From Maribacter caenipelagi (GTDB lineage: Bacteria; Bacteroidota; Bacteroidia; Flavobacteriales; Flavobacteriaceae), in assembly GCF_004364175.1 (NCBI RefSeq), contig NZ_SNZW01000011.1, positions 682,001-746,000 of the forward strand: 64,000 nucleotides of DNA, given 5' to 3'. This document shows positions 36,760 through 45,535 of this stretch, piece by piece. How positions within the stretch are numbered: position 1 is the stretch's first letter; each line of letters starts with the position of its first letter. Under the pieces are notes generated by a model. It saw only the letters and a program-made list of their open reading frames with translations, did no database searches and was not told the DNA's origin. Both the position numbers and the translations under genes were made by a program.

Positions 36760-37113
36760 ATGGATACCCTTAATATTGGTGATAAATTATATAATGTAGA
36801 GCAGAACGGTTTTAACGATTTTGCCAGATATTCTTTCTCTGAAGTTGTTCGACTTACCGAAACTCTTGCGGTTTTAAAAAACGGAGTACGACTTATTAAT
36901 AGACCTAAACAATCTTACATTATGGAAGATGTAGGGTATTCGGTTTCTAGAAATAAGGGAGCTCATTGGCATATTGTTTCTTTAAAAGCGATTAGAAATG
37001 CCCAGATAGAAAATGAAAAAATTAAGATTCATGACTGGTTTGAAGAGAAACAATTTACCCTAAAAGAGAAACAGCATATCTATAAGATGTTCAAAGCTGA
37101 AGAGGCTCTGTAA
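36760..37113 (+). CDS. Hypothetical cytoplasmic protein
   Basis: Not recognised. A 117-aa soluble protein beginning MDTLNIGDKLYNVEQNGFND, with a beta-rich first half (YSFSEVVRLTETLAVLKNGVRL) that resembles a small SH3/KOW-like barrel and a helical, charged second half (IHDWFEEKQFTLKEKQHIYKMFKAEE). There are no membrane segments and a single His-Trp-His cluster (GAHWHIVSLKAI). The ATG is chosen because the alternative TTG at 36742 is inside a promoter box. It is followed by a structured intergenic stretch with a terminator. Confidence 0.7.
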   Translation: MDTLNIGDKLYNVEQNGFNDFARYSFSEVVRLTETLAVLKNGVRLINRPKQSYIMEDVGYSVSRNKGAHWHIVSLKAIRNAQIENEKIKIHDWFEEKQFTLKEKQHIYKMFKAEEAL

Positions 37114-37189
37114 TATTCAGGAAGGCTATAGTTGTTACAAGAAATGAACAGACCGTTTTTTTATTAAAAAAGCTTTATTACCTTTACAG

Positions 37190-37287
37190 CGTTGTGTTGT
37201 GTCTCAAAGAAATTTGAGACAATTGTGTTTATCGAATTTAATCGATAGAACCCAATGAAAGGCTTTCCATTAAGGGAGGCTTTTTTT
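37190..37287 (+). ncRNA. Candidate small RNA or structured 3' region
   Basis: Three consecutive hairpins lie between the hypothetical gene and the convergent hutG gene: a perfect 8-bp stem GTCTCAAA/TTTGAGAC with a GAAA loop (37201-37220), TATCGA/TCGATA with a 6-base loop (37230-37247), and a terminator stem (37258-37284). A near -7 box, TACCTTTA (37179-37186), lies just upstream. A stand-alone RNA of about 100 nt or a structured 3' untranslated region would both fit. It matches no family I can name. Confidence 0.4.
37258..37287 (+). terminator. Intrinsic terminator after hypothetical gene / candidate sRNA
   Basis: GGCTTTCC (37261-37268) pairs with GGGAGGCT (37274-37281) using three G-U pairs, extended by A-U pairs, and runs into seven T residues (37281-37287). 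The G-U pairs make it specific to the plus strand. Confidence 0.7.
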
Positions 37288-37296
37288 GTTTTTACC

Positions 37297-38253
37297 CTAA
37301 AGCTTATGAATTACGTAATGAACCAACGATGCTGCCAGTTTTGCGGTTTGGTCATCAATATCATAGTTAGGGTTTAATTCAACCACATCAAACCCTACTA
37401 ATTTTTCAGATTCGATAATTAATTTTAGACTTTCTGTTACAATATCTGGAGAAAAGCCCATAGGTGATGGGGAGCTTACCCCTGGGGCGTAAGCAGAAGA
37501 AAAACCATCTAGGTCTATGGTAGTATACACATAATCTACATCTTCTAGAAATTGAATAATCCTTAATTGAACATGCTCAAGGTAGTTCATATTAAAATAC
37601 TTCTGAAAAAGGTAGTTGATTTGATGTGCCTCGGCAAATTCAAATAATTCTTTTGTATTTGAATCTTTTCGAATACCTAAAGCCATATATTTAATAGCCT
37701 GACCTTTTTCGTTATGATCCATGGCAATTTGGTAAAACGGAGTGCCAGAATTATTTCCATTGGTATTTGCCCTTAAATCAAAATGGGCATCGAAATTTAT
37801 AATTCCTATTTTTTCTTTAGTTTTTATATGTTCTAGTAATCCGTTATAGTGAGCATATGCCAAATCGTGACTGCCTCCAATAAGTATTGGTGTTGCCCTA
37901 TTTTTTATTAAATGGCTTACGGCCTTAGTAAATTCGATTTGTTGCTCTTCTAAATCTTGATCTTTACATTCTAAATTTCCAAAATCTATTAGTCGGGTAT
38001 TATCTTTTAAATGATTTGGCATTTTCGCCAATTGCTTACGAATTTCATCTGGTCCTATTGCGGCACCAACTCTGCCAGAATTTCTTCTAACACCTTCGTC
38101 ACTATTATAGCCTAATAATGCTATAGTCTTATTGTTCGTAATAGGTAAAGCCTCTTTAATGCTTGAAAATGATATTTTTTCGTGCAGATAGAGCTGTTGG
38201 TCAGAAATACGTCCTTTCCAATTATCTTTGTTCGCTAATTTATAATTTGACAT
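37297..38253 (-). CDS. hutG: Formimidoylglutamase
   Basis: Ureohydrolase (arginase) fold enzyme (318 aa) that hydrolyses N-formimidoyl-L-glutamate to glutamate and formamide, the last step of histidine breakdown. The dinuclear Mn site is visible: GGSHDLAYAHY, INFDAHFDLR and TIDLDGFSSAYAPGVS, plus the C-terminal Glu region GFDVVELNP. Arginase and agmatinase have the same fold; the assignment to HutG rests on its place directly after hutU in the hut operon. The gap to hutU (82 bases) contains an inverted repeat with TCGTTTTA/TAAAACGA arms at 38295-38311. Confidence 0.93.
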   Translation of the reverse strand: MSNYKLANKDNWKGRISDQQLYLHEKISFSSIKEALPITNNKTIALLGYNSDEGVRRNSGRVGAAIGPDEIRKQLAKMPNHLKDNTRLIDFGNLECKDQDLEEQQIEFTKAVSHLIKNRATPILIGGSHDLAYAHYNGLLEHIKTKEKIGIINFDAHFDLRANTNGNNSGTPFYQIAMDHNEKGQAIKYMALGIRKDSNTKELFEFAEAHQINYLFQKYFNMNYLEHVQLRIIQFLEDVDYVYTTIDLDGFSSAYAPGVSSPSPMGFSPDIVTESLKLIIESEKLVGFDVVELNPNYDIDDQTAKLAASLVHYVIHKL

Positions 38254-38335
38254 ATTATTTAAAAATTCAGATAAATATTACGATTTTGAATCTGTCGTTT
38301 TATTAAAACGATAAAGTAGTCTTAATCTTACATTT

Positions 38336-40336
38336 TTAGAATAAATCTTTTAGATGTTTATCTTCGACTATAGATGGCATGGTAACTTTTAAAGTTTTGG
38401 TTCGCTCCATTTCACGTTGTAACGCAAACATTGCTTCTGGGTTTCTTGCCCAGCTTCGCCTGGCTATACCGTTATTTACATCATAGAATAACATGTTTTT
38501 TAGTTTACTCGCTGCATCTGCAGATCCGTCTAATACCATACCGAATCCGCCATTAGTAACCTCGCCCCAGCCAACTCCGCCACCGTTATGTATTGATACC
38601 CAAGTTGCACCTCTAAAACTATCGCCAATAACATTGTGAATGGCCATATCTGCAGTAAATTTACTCCCGTCATAAATGTTACTGGTTTCTCTGTAAGGTG
38701 AATCTGTACCACTTACATCATGGTGGTCTCTACCTAATATGATTGCATCACTTAACCCTCCATTTTCTATAGCTTCGTTGAACGCCAATGCAATTTTTGC
38801 CCTACCTTCTGCATCGGCATATAAAATTCTAGCTTTTGAACCTACAACCAATCTATTTTGCTCGGCTTCAGCTATCCACTTTATATTATCTGATAGTTGC
38901 TGTTGAATTTTTGCCGGAGCATCTTTTTTAATTTCCTTTAAAACTCGTAATGCAATCGCATCCGTCATTTGTAAATCTTCTATTTTTCCTGAAGAGCATA
39001 CCCAACGAAATGGTCCGAAACCATAGTCGAAACACATAGGTCCTAATATATCTTGCACATAAGAAGGGTACTTAAAGTCTATTTCGTTTTCTGCCATTAC
39101 ATCGGCACCCGCTCTCGAAGCTTCCAATAAAAAGGCATTTCCATAATCAAAGAAATAAGTGCCTTTTGCTGTATGCTGATTAATAGTATCTGCATGTCTG
39201 CGTAAAGATGCTTGAACACTTGTTTTGAAAGATTCTGGATCCTGATTCATCATTGTATTCGATTCTTCAAATGATAATCCAACAGGGTAATAACCACCTG
39301 CCCATGGGTTGTGTAATGAGGTTTGATCAGATCCTAGATGAATGAAAATATCTTCCTTATAAAACCGTTCCCATACATCTAACACATTGCCAATAAACGC
39401 TAGAGATACGATTTCATTTTTAGATTTAGCTTCTTTTGTTCTGGCAACCAAAATGGCTATATCGTCGATTAATTCATCTACCCATCCTTGTTCAAATCTT
39501 TTTTTTGCCGCAAGCGGATTTATTTCTGCACAAACGGTAATACATCCGGCAATGTTACCGGCTTTTGGTTGCGCACCGCTCATACCTCCTAATCCGGCAG
39601 TGAGGAATATTTTCCCACCCGGATCTTCATCCGCATTCAACACCTTTCTAAAAGCATTCATTACGGTGATAGCTGTACCATGAACAATGCCTTGCGGACC
39701 AATGTACATATAAGAACCTGCAGTCATTTGACCGTATTGGGTAACGCCTAGCGCATTGAATTTTTCCCAATCGTCTTGTTTGGAGTAATTCGGAATCATC
39801 ATTCCGTTTGTGACTACAACTCTTGGTGCTTCTTTGGATGACGGGAATAATCCCATTGGGTGACCGGAATAGATATGTAAGGTTTGTTCGTCGGTCATTT
39901 CAGACAAATACTGCATGGTCAATAGATACTGTGCCCAATTCTGAAATACAGCACCATTGCCACCATAGGTAATGAGTTCTTGGGGATGTTGTGCAACGGC
40001 AGGATCCAGATTATTCTGAATCATGAGCATGATGGCTGCAGCGTGACTAGTCTGTGCAGGATAATCTGAAATAGAACGAGCATGCATATCATAAGAGGGT
40101 TGAAAACGATACATATAAATTCTACCATACGTCTGTAATTCCTCCGCAAATTCAGGAGCCAATACCGCATGCCAGTCCGCCGGAAAATAACGCAAGGCAT
40201 TTCTAATCGCCAATTGCTTTTCTTCTTTAGAAAGTATCTGCTTTCGGTTTGGGGCGTGACTTACCGCTGAAGACCGCTCTTTCTTTGGCGGTAATTCAGT
40301 AGGTATTCCCATCTGTATCTGTACTTTAAAATCCAT
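38336..40336 (-). CDS. hutU: Urocanate hydratase
   Basis: NAD+-dependent enzyme converting urocanate to imidazolonepropionate. It is of the longer type (666 aa against about 555 in Bacillus and Pseudomonas), which occurs in Bacteroidota. Conserved features are YGGNGAVFQNWAQYLLTMQY, TYSG-like IYSGHPMGLFPS, GPQGIVHGTAIT, FLTAGLGGMSGAQPKA, and the C-terminal DHHDVSGTDSPYRET and WVSIHNGGGVGWGEV. The frame is open for 37 more codons, but these run through a dispersed repeat and overlap hutI, so MDFKVQIQMG at 40336 is the likely start. Confidence 0.95.
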   Translation of the reverse strand: MDFKVQIQMGIPTELPPKKERSSAVSHAPNRKQILSKEEKQLAIRNALRYFPADWHAVLAPEFAEELQTYGRIYMYRFQPSYDMHARSISDYPAQTSHAAAIMLMIQNNLDPAVAQHPQELITYGGNGAVFQNWAQYLLTMQYLSEMTDEQTLHIYSGHPMGLFPSSKEAPRVVVTNGMMIPNYSKQDDWEKFNALGVTQYGQMTAGSYMYIGPQGIVHGTAITVMNAFRKVLNADEDPGGKIFLTAGLGGMSGAQPKAGNIAGCITVCAEINPLAAKKRFEQGWVDELIDDIAILVARTKEAKSKNEIVSLAFIGNVLDVWERFYKEDIFIHLGSDQTSLHNPWAGGYYPVGLSFEESNTMMNQDPESFKTSVQASLRRHADTINQHTAKGTYFFDYGNAFLLEASRAGADVMAENEIDFKYPSYVQDILGPMCFDYGFGPFRWVCSSGKIEDLQMTDAIALRVLKEIKKDAPAKIQQQLSDNIKWIAEAEQNRLVVGSKARILYADAEGRAKIALAFNEAIENGGLSDAIILGRDHHDVSGTDSPYRETSNIYDGSKFTADMAIHNVIGDSFRGATWVSIHNGGGVGWGEVTNGGFGMVLDGSADAASKLKNMLFYDVNNGIARRSWARNPEAMFALQREMERTKTLKVTMPSIVEDKHLKDLF

Positions 40337-40360
40337 CTTTAATATTTTAGTAGTTTGAAG

Positions 40361-40386
40361 GGTTCTCGACTGCGCTCGAACTGACA
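40361..40386 (-). repeat. Dispersed intergenic repeat between hutI and hutU
   Basis: On the minus strand it begins TGTCAGTTCGAG and continues through a CGCAG centre to TCGAGAACC. TGTCAGTTCGAG and TCGAGAAC are shared with the repeat array at 51155-52002, so this is a short member of the same dispersed family, here within the hut operon. Confidence 0.7.
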
Positions 40387-40415
40387 TACATTTTTTAGGT
40401 TCAACCAACAACCAA

Positions 40416-41663
40416 CTATTTATGTCTATCAAAAACCAACTCCCCATTTTTCCAAATCATACATGGTTTTAGATTTCCTTGGTTGTATAGAATATCTTGG
40501 TAATTATCTGAATGAAAAACCGCTAAATCAGCTAAAAGTCCCGCTTCTAATTTTCCTCGATCTGATAGGTTTAATGCAGCAGCAGCTCTAAAAGTGATAC
40601 CAGCTAGAACTTCGGCATTGGTCAGTTTTTCAAATGTTCCCAGAATGCTGGCTTGGGTCAGTAAATCTCCCATTGGTGCGGATCCTGGGTTATGATCACT
40701 GGCAATGGCAAGTGCTGCGCCAGCATCTAATAATTTACGTGCAGGAGTAAAATCGCACCCTAACCCTATGGAAGCTCCGGGTAATGCAACGGCAATGGTA
40801 TCACTATTTGCCAAAAGCTTTATTTCTGTATCGGAACTTGCTTCTAAATGATCTGCACTTATGGCATTAAAGTCAACAGCTACTTTACTGCCACCCACAG
40901 AAAATTGGTCTGCGTGCACAGTAATATCAAAATATAGCTCACTTGCTTTTGAAAAATACGTTTTTATATCATCCGCAGAAAAAGCACTTTGCTCAATAAA
41001 GGCATCAATACGTTGAGCTAGATTTTCTTCTTTAAGTATAGGAAATAACTCCTCAGCTATCATTTTTAAATATTCATTCTCTGAGCCTTCAAAATCTTTT
41101 GGTAACATATGAGCTGCAAGGCAAGTAGAAATCAATTCTGGCAACGCCTCTTTATCTGCTTTCTTAATAGCACGAAGCATTTTCAGCTCTTCGGAAATTG
41201 TTAGTCCGTAGCCACTTTTAATCTCAATAGTAGTCGTTCCGTTTTTCAAATGACGATTGGCCCTTTTTATAGTACTTTTGGTTAATTCTTCTATGCTCGA
41301 TTTTCTGGTTTGGGTAACGGTATCCCAAATACCACCACCAGATTGCGCAATTTCTAAATATGTTTTACCTGCGTTTCGCATGGCGTAATCTTTAGCGCGG
41401 GATCCACCAAAGCAAATGTGGGTATGGGCGTCTACAAAGCCTGGAAGACAAACATGATTTCCTTTTAGTTGATGAATAGCTATTTCTGGGAATTTCAATT
41501 TTAAATTTTCAAAATTCCCTATCGCTAGAATCAGGTCGTTCTCTATTACAATTCCGCCATCAGTAATAACCTTAAGCTCATCGTCGACAAGGGCACCTTT
41601 CAATGCTAATTCGGTCATGGGTATAATTTGTTTAAACGGACCTATAAGTGTTCTCTTTTTCAT
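40416..41663 (-). CDS. hutI: Imidazolonepropionase
   Basis: Metal-dependent amidohydrolase that opens imidazolone-5-propionate to N-formimidoyl-glutamate (415 aa). Motifs include GFVDAHTHICFGGSRAKDY (metal His-x-His and family FGG), SGGGIWDTVTQTR, TTTIEIKSGYGL, the metal-binding VHADQFS, ADHLE and the catalytic SDHNPGSAP. The ATG at 41663 gives the N-terminus MKKRTLIGPFKQI, four bases after the hutH stop; an in-frame ATG at 41681 would overlap hutH by 14 bases. Confidence 0.95.
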   Translation of the reverse strand: MKKRTLIGPFKQIIPMTELALKGALVDDELKVITDGGIVIENDLILAIGNFENLKLKFPEIAIHQLKGNHVCLPGFVDAHTHICFGGSRAKDYAMRNAGKTYLEIAQSGGGIWDTVTQTRKSSIEELTKSTIKRANRHLKNGTTTIEIKSGYGLTISEELKMLRAIKKADKEALPELISTCLAAHMLPKDFEGSENEYLKMIAEELFPILKEENLAQRIDAFIEQSAFSADDIKTYFSKASELYFDITVHADQFSVGGSKVAVDFNAISADHLEASSDTEIKLLANSDTIAVALPGASIGLGCDFTPARKLLDAGAALAIASDHNPGSAPMGDLLTQASILGTFEKLTNAEVLAGITFRAAAALNLSDRGKLEAGLLADLAVFHSDNYQDILYNQGNLKPCMIWKNGELVFDRHK

Positions 41664-41667
41664 ACAA

Positions 41668-43242
41668 CTAGTAGTTTTCAAACTCTTCTGAGTGTTTTGT
41701 TTTTAAAGATATGTTATGTTCCGCTTGTACACGGTCTATAACTTTTAGTATTGTTTGATCTTTTATCATGGCAATACCCTTTTCAATATCATCTGCAAAT
41801 ACACGATCTTTACTTGCAAAAGATACCTGCTCACGAACGGCATTATGTACCTCGTCTAAATAAATACCCGATTTCAAAGGTTTTCTAAATTCAAAAGCTT
41901 GTGCAGCGGTCAGTAATTCAATTGCTAATATCTTCTCAACATTGCCGATTACCTGTAAAGCTTTTCTGCCGCCAATAGAACCCATACTCACATGATCTTC
42001 TTGACCTAGTGAAGTAGGAATACTATCTGCACTTGACGGAAAACATAGTCCTTTATTTTCACTTGCCAGTGCTGCGGTAGTATATTGTAAGATCATGTAT
42101 CCGGAATTGATGCCGGTATCGTTCATGAGTAATTTTGGTACACCGGGGCTATTACCTTCTAAGGATAAATAAATACGACGGTCTGAAATATTACCGATTT
42201 CGGATGCAGCTAAACAGGCATAATCTAATGCCATTGCCAATGGCTGACCGTGAAAATTGCCACCGCTAATGGTCAGTTCTTCATTGATAATTACCGGATT
42301 GTCAGTTACCGAGTTCAGCTCAACTTCTAATAACTCTTTAAGGTGTAGCCAGGCAGTTCTAGAAGCACCATGTACTTGTGGTATACAGCGAATGGAGTAG
42401 GGGTCTTGCACTTTTTCGCAGTCTACATGGGCTTCCATTATTTCTGACCCCTTTAATAATTTCTTTACTCGTTTTGCAACATGCACATTACCTTTAAATG
42501 GTCGTAACGCATGCAATTCGTTATAAAATGGCTTTACAGAACCTTGTAAACCTTCTATCATCATAGCGCCAATAACATCTGCCTGAGCTAAAATTGAATG
42601 AAGTTGTGCTACTACTTTTACTGCGTGTGCAGCAATAAATTGTGTTCCGTTTATTAATGCTAGACCTTCTTTTGGTCCAAGAGCAATTGATTCTAATCCT
42701 GTTTTTTTGAAAAGAGCTTCGGTCGTAATCGTTTCATTTTTATATTCTACTTTACCTAAACCAATTAGCGGTAAAAACAAATGGGATAGCGGAGCCAAAT
42801 CACCTGATGCACCTACTGATCCTTGCGATGGTACTACAGGTATAGCATCGTTCTCTATATGCCATATAATTCTCTTTAAGGTGTTAAGGGCAATACCAGA
42901 ATAGCCTTTTGCCAACGATTGTGCTTTGAGAATCAACATCAATTTAGCGATATCTTTTGCTATAGGTTCGCCAACACCTACACTGTGACTTTGAAGTATA
43001 TTGGTCTGTAAAATATTAGTTTCTGACTTAGATATTTTCGTTGTGCATAATGGTCCAAAGCCCGTGTTGATGCCATACACAGGATTACCTTTCTCTACAA
43101 TGTTCTGTACAATTTTCCAGCTTTTGGTTATTTTTTGTTCTGTAGTTTCAGACAGTACAGTAGATAAATTACCATTAACAATCTGCATGGCTTTACCCGC
43201 GGTTAGCCAATCTTCACCTAATTTAAAAGACTGTACGTTCAT
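41668..43242 (-). CDS. hutH: Histidine ammonia-lyase
   Basis: First enzyme of histidine degradation: deaminates histidine to urocanate (524 aa). The Ala-Ser-Gly triad that cyclises to the MIO electrophile is A145-S146-G147 in GSVGASGDLAPLSHL. Further conserved parts are VYGINTGFG, NGTQF, QDPYSIRCIPQVHGASR and the NPVII...GGNFHGQP segment. It is the promoter-proximal gene of hutHIUG and diverges from a LysR regulator across 84 bases. Confidence 0.96.
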   Translation of the reverse strand: MNVQSFKLGEDWLTAGKAMQIVNGNLSTVLSETTEQKITKSWKIVQNIVEKGNPVYGINTGFGPLCTTKISKSETNILQTNILQSHSVGVGEPIAKDIAKLMLILKAQSLAKGYSGIALNTLKRIIWHIENDAIPVVPSQGSVGASGDLAPLSHLFLPLIGLGKVEYKNETITTEALFKKTGLESIALGPKEGLALINGTQFIAAHAVKVVAQLHSILAQADVIGAMMIEGLQGSVKPFYNELHALRPFKGNVHVAKRVKKLLKGSEIMEAHVDCEKVQDPYSIRCIPQVHGASRTAWLHLKELLEVELNSVTDNPVIINEELTISGGNFHGQPLAMALDYACLAASEIGNISDRRIYLSLEGNSPGVPKLLMNDTGINSGYMILQYTTAALASENKGLCFPSSADSIPTSLGQEDHVSMGSIGGRKALQVIGNVEKILAIELLTAAQAFEFRKPLKSGIYLDEVHNAVREQVSFASKDRVFADDIEKGIAMIKDQTILKVIDRVQAEHNISLKTKHSEEFENY

Positions 43243-43326
43243 AGCTTTCTGCTTTCAATATTTAAATTAAAACTAATGACTATTTTTAATACCTGGTAAT
43301 ATCAATTTTATCATCAATTCATAACT
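43243..43326. promoter_or_regulatory. Divergent hutH / lysR-type control region
   Basis: 84 bases between the two ATGs. It contains a short dyad TACC-T-GGTA (43290-43298) flanked by AT-rich sequence and compatible with a T-N11-A LysR site, and on the minus strand a near -7 box TAGTTTTA. Both readings are tentative. Confidence 0.4.
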
Positions 43327-44220
43327 ATGAGTAATCAAATAGAATTACGTCATCTTACCTATTTTCTAGCGGTAGCGCAAGATTTACATTTTAGAAAGGC
43401 TGCAGAAAAACTGTTTATTTCGCAACCGGGCCTCAGTAGGCAAATAAAGCAAATGGAAGAGATTCTAGAAACGCAATTGTTTGAGCGTAATAAGAAAAAA
43501 GTAGGTTTAACACCTGCGGGGTACTACTTAAAAAAGGAGGTTGAATATATTTTCAACCATTTAGAGAAGGTTGAACGGCAATTGAAATTGGTTGGCGATG
43601 GTAATAGTGGCGAATTACGTATAGGGTTTTTAGGTTCTGCAATGCAAGAGGTAATACCTAAATTATTACTGAATATAAAGGATAAATACCCAAAAGTAAA
43701 AACGTCTTTAGAAGAACTTTCAAATTTTGCACAAGTAGATGCGGTATTAAATGATCAATTAGATATGGGGTTTGTACGAGTATCTAGAGTGCCAAGTACC
43801 CTAGAAATGAAAACTGTTTTGACTGATACCTTTTCTTTGGTTTTACCAGAAAGGTACCCAATGTTGACAAGGGAATTTGATGGTATGGAACGATTTGCTA
43901 AAGAGGACTTTATTCTTTTTAGTCAGGCGTATAGTCCGTTGTACTATGATACCATTCTCAGTATTTGTAAAGATGCTGGTTTTACACCTAAAGTCTCACA
44001 CAAATCGGTTCATGCCCATACCATTTTTAAATTAGTGGAAAATAATATGGGCATAGCAATCGTGCCTACTTCTTTACAAAACGGATTTCAAATGCGGATA
44101 AAGTTTGTGGAGTTGAAAGATATTCCCCAGCGAGCCGAACTTTCTGTAATTTGGAAAAAGGAACATACAAATCCGGTTCTTAAGAATTGTATGGAATTAC
44201 TTTTAAAAGATAAGTTTTAA
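43327..44220 (+). CDS. LysR family transcriptional regulator, probable hut regulator
   Basis: LysR-type regulator (297 aa). The winged HTH occupies residues 1-60 (IELRHLTYFLAVAQDLHFRKAAEKL, SQPGLSRQIKQME, LGVKLFERN-like QLFERNKKKVGLTPAGYYL), and the effector-binding domain follows (GELRIGFLGSAMQEVIPKLLL to MGIAIVPTSLQ). Its divergent placement 84 bases from hutH makes it the likely controller of histidine catabolism, responding perhaps to urocanate; many other bacteria use HutC or HutP instead. Confidence 0.92.
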   Translation: MSNQIELRHLTYFLAVAQDLHFRKAAEKLFISQPGLSRQIKQMEEILETQLFERNKKKVGLTPAGYYLKKEVEYIFNHLEKVERQLKLVGDGNSGELRIGFLGSAMQEVIPKLLLNIKDKYPKVKTSLEELSNFAQVDAVLNDQLDMGFVRVSRVPSTLEMKTVLTDTFSLVLPERYPMLTREFDGMERFAKEDFILFSQAYSPLYYDTILSICKDAGFTPKVSHKSVHAHTIFKLVENNMGIAIVPTSLQNGFQMRIKFVELKDIPQRAELSVIWKKEHTNPVLKNCMELLLKDKF

Positions 44221-44325
44221 TACTTATCTAACATAGAATCAGTTTTTGAAGCGTTAATTTTACTTTGATTTTGGAATAGAAAAGAGAGCGTGCTGCGCTT
44301 GGCGTATTGCGTTCAGCGAACAAAC

Positions 44326-44360
44326 GAACAACGAACAACGAACAACGAACAACGAACAAC
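44326..44360 (+). repeat. Heptanucleotide tandem repeat upstream of nitroreductase
   Basis: Five perfect head-to-tail copies of GAACAAC, ending six bases before the ATG at 44367, preceded by an imperfect copy. A 7-base unit changes both frame and spacing when copy number changes. Confidence 0.85.
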
Positions 44361-44366
44361 GAAAAT

Positions 44367-44924
44367 ATGATATTAAATATAATAAAGAAGAGACGATCGG
44401 TATTTCCGGTACAGTATAACGGTACACCAATTGCAAAAGAAGATATTGAAAAGGTATTAGAGGCCGCAAACTGGGCACCTAACCATAAATGTACAGAGCC
44501 ATGGCGATTTAAAGTAATTCAAGGTGAGGCACAGGGCAGACTTGGTGCTTTCTTAGCTAAAAAGTATGAGGAGTTAGACGCCAAGCCAAAGGCAATGAAG
44601 ATTAAAAAATTACAGGAAAACCCGAAAATGGCAAGTGCTATTATTGCTATTTGTATGCAGAGAGACCCAAAGGAATCGTTGCCGGAGTGGGAAGAGGTAG
44701 CAGCTGTTTCAATGGCTGTACAGAACATGTGGTTGCAATGTACCGATATGGGAATAGGTTCGTACTGGTCTTCTCCGGGACTCATAAAACACATGGGAGA
44801 GTTCTTAAGTTTAGCCGAAGGAGAAAAATGTTTAGGCTTTTTCTATATGGGTAATTTTGATGGTGAATTAGGTGAAGGCAAACGTGAGCCCATTGAGACC
44901 AAAACCGAATGGATTACCGAATAA
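44367..44924 (+). CDS. Nitroreductase family protein
   Basis: FMN-dependent oxidoreductase of the nitroreductase fold (185 aa). It shows the phosphate-binding IIKKRRSVFPVQYNGTPI, LEAANWAPNHKCTEPWRFKVI and the FMN-contacting MGIGSYWSSPG, with FFYMGNFDG near the C-terminus. The physiological substrate is unknown. The frame stays open up to an ATG at 44307, but those 20 codons (RTTNNEQRTTNNEN-like) are the heptamer repeat read as protein, so the ATG at 44367 is preferred. Its stop is seven bases from the stop of the convergent DUF456 gene. Confidence 0.9.
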   Translation: MILNIIKKRRSVFPVQYNGTPIAKEDIEKVLEAANWAPNHKCTEPWRFKVIQGEAQGRLGAFLAKKYEELDAKPKAMKIKKLQENPKMASAIIAICMQRDPKESLPEWEEVAAVSMAVQNMWLQCTDMGIGSYWSSPGLIKHMGEFLSLAEGEKCLGFFYMGNFDGELGEGKREPIETKTEWITE

Positions 44925-44931
44925 CCGTATG

Positions 44932-45447
44932 CTAATTAAAAAAGGGGAACAGGGCATTACTGTGCTCCCAAGCCTTTGAAATAAAGAGTCCCAAATAAAC
45001 AATGGCGACCATAAATTTCAAAAATGTACCTGTTAAGAATCCTAAGAATGAACCAAAAGCCGCTTTCGTAGCGGTTTTTTTGTCCGCCTTATTTAATAAC
45101 TCTCCAACTAAAGCACCCACGAAAGGCCAAATGATAATACCGAAAGGACCTAATATTGGAAATATCAAGGCAACCAATAACCCTACCGTGGTGCCAATAA
45201 CACCGGCTTTTGTGCCGCCAAATTTTTTGGTGCCCATTGCGGGGATCACATAATCCAACCCGAATACAAGTAGTGCTATGGCAAGGGTTATACCCAAAAA
45301 TGTCCAATTCATTGCTATTGCACTGGTAGAATACAGTAAAAGTAAACCTACCCAACTGATCGGTGGTCCTGGTAAAACGGGTAAAAAGCTTCCTAAAATG
45401 CCCACAAGCATTAAAAGAAATCCTAGAACTAGTAAAAATATATCCAT
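44932..45447 (-). CDS. DUF456 family membrane protein
   Basis: Integral membrane protein (171 aa) with about four to five helices rich in Gly. The DUF456 signatures are GILGSFLPVLPGPPISWVGL at residues 17-36, LDYVIPAMGTKKFGGTKAGVIG, and IFPILGPFGIIIWPFVGALVGE. Glycine-zipper-like helix 3 is typical. Function unknown in the family; no operon partner. Confidence 0.9.
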   Translation of the reverse strand: MDIFLLVLGFLLMLVGILGSFLPVLPGPPISWVGLLLLYSTSAIAMNWTFLGITLAIALLVFGLDYVIPAMGTKKFGGTKAGVIGTTVGLLVALIFPILGPFGIIIWPFVGALVGELLNKADKKTATKAAFGSFLGFLTGTFLKFMVAIVYLGLFISKAWEHSNALFPFFN

Positions 45448-45535
45448 TGAAAATAGTAAGTGTTGCTTATAAGACTAATATAGGTTGCATTTGTTACATG
45501 ATCACCTATCAAAAGTAATTTTTTTAACTATAAAA

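Noticed and set aside
37297-38253. Agmatinase or arginase
   Set aside because: The fold is shared, but the position directly after hutU in a full hut operon favours formimidoylglutamase.
38295-38311. Terminator between hutU and hutG
   Set aside because: The inverted repeat has AT-rich arms and almost no loop, and no T tract follows on the minus strand.
40337-40447. N-terminal extension of urocanate hydratase
   Set aside because: The extra codons run through a dispersed repeat and overlap hutI; the homologous protein begins at MDFKVQ.
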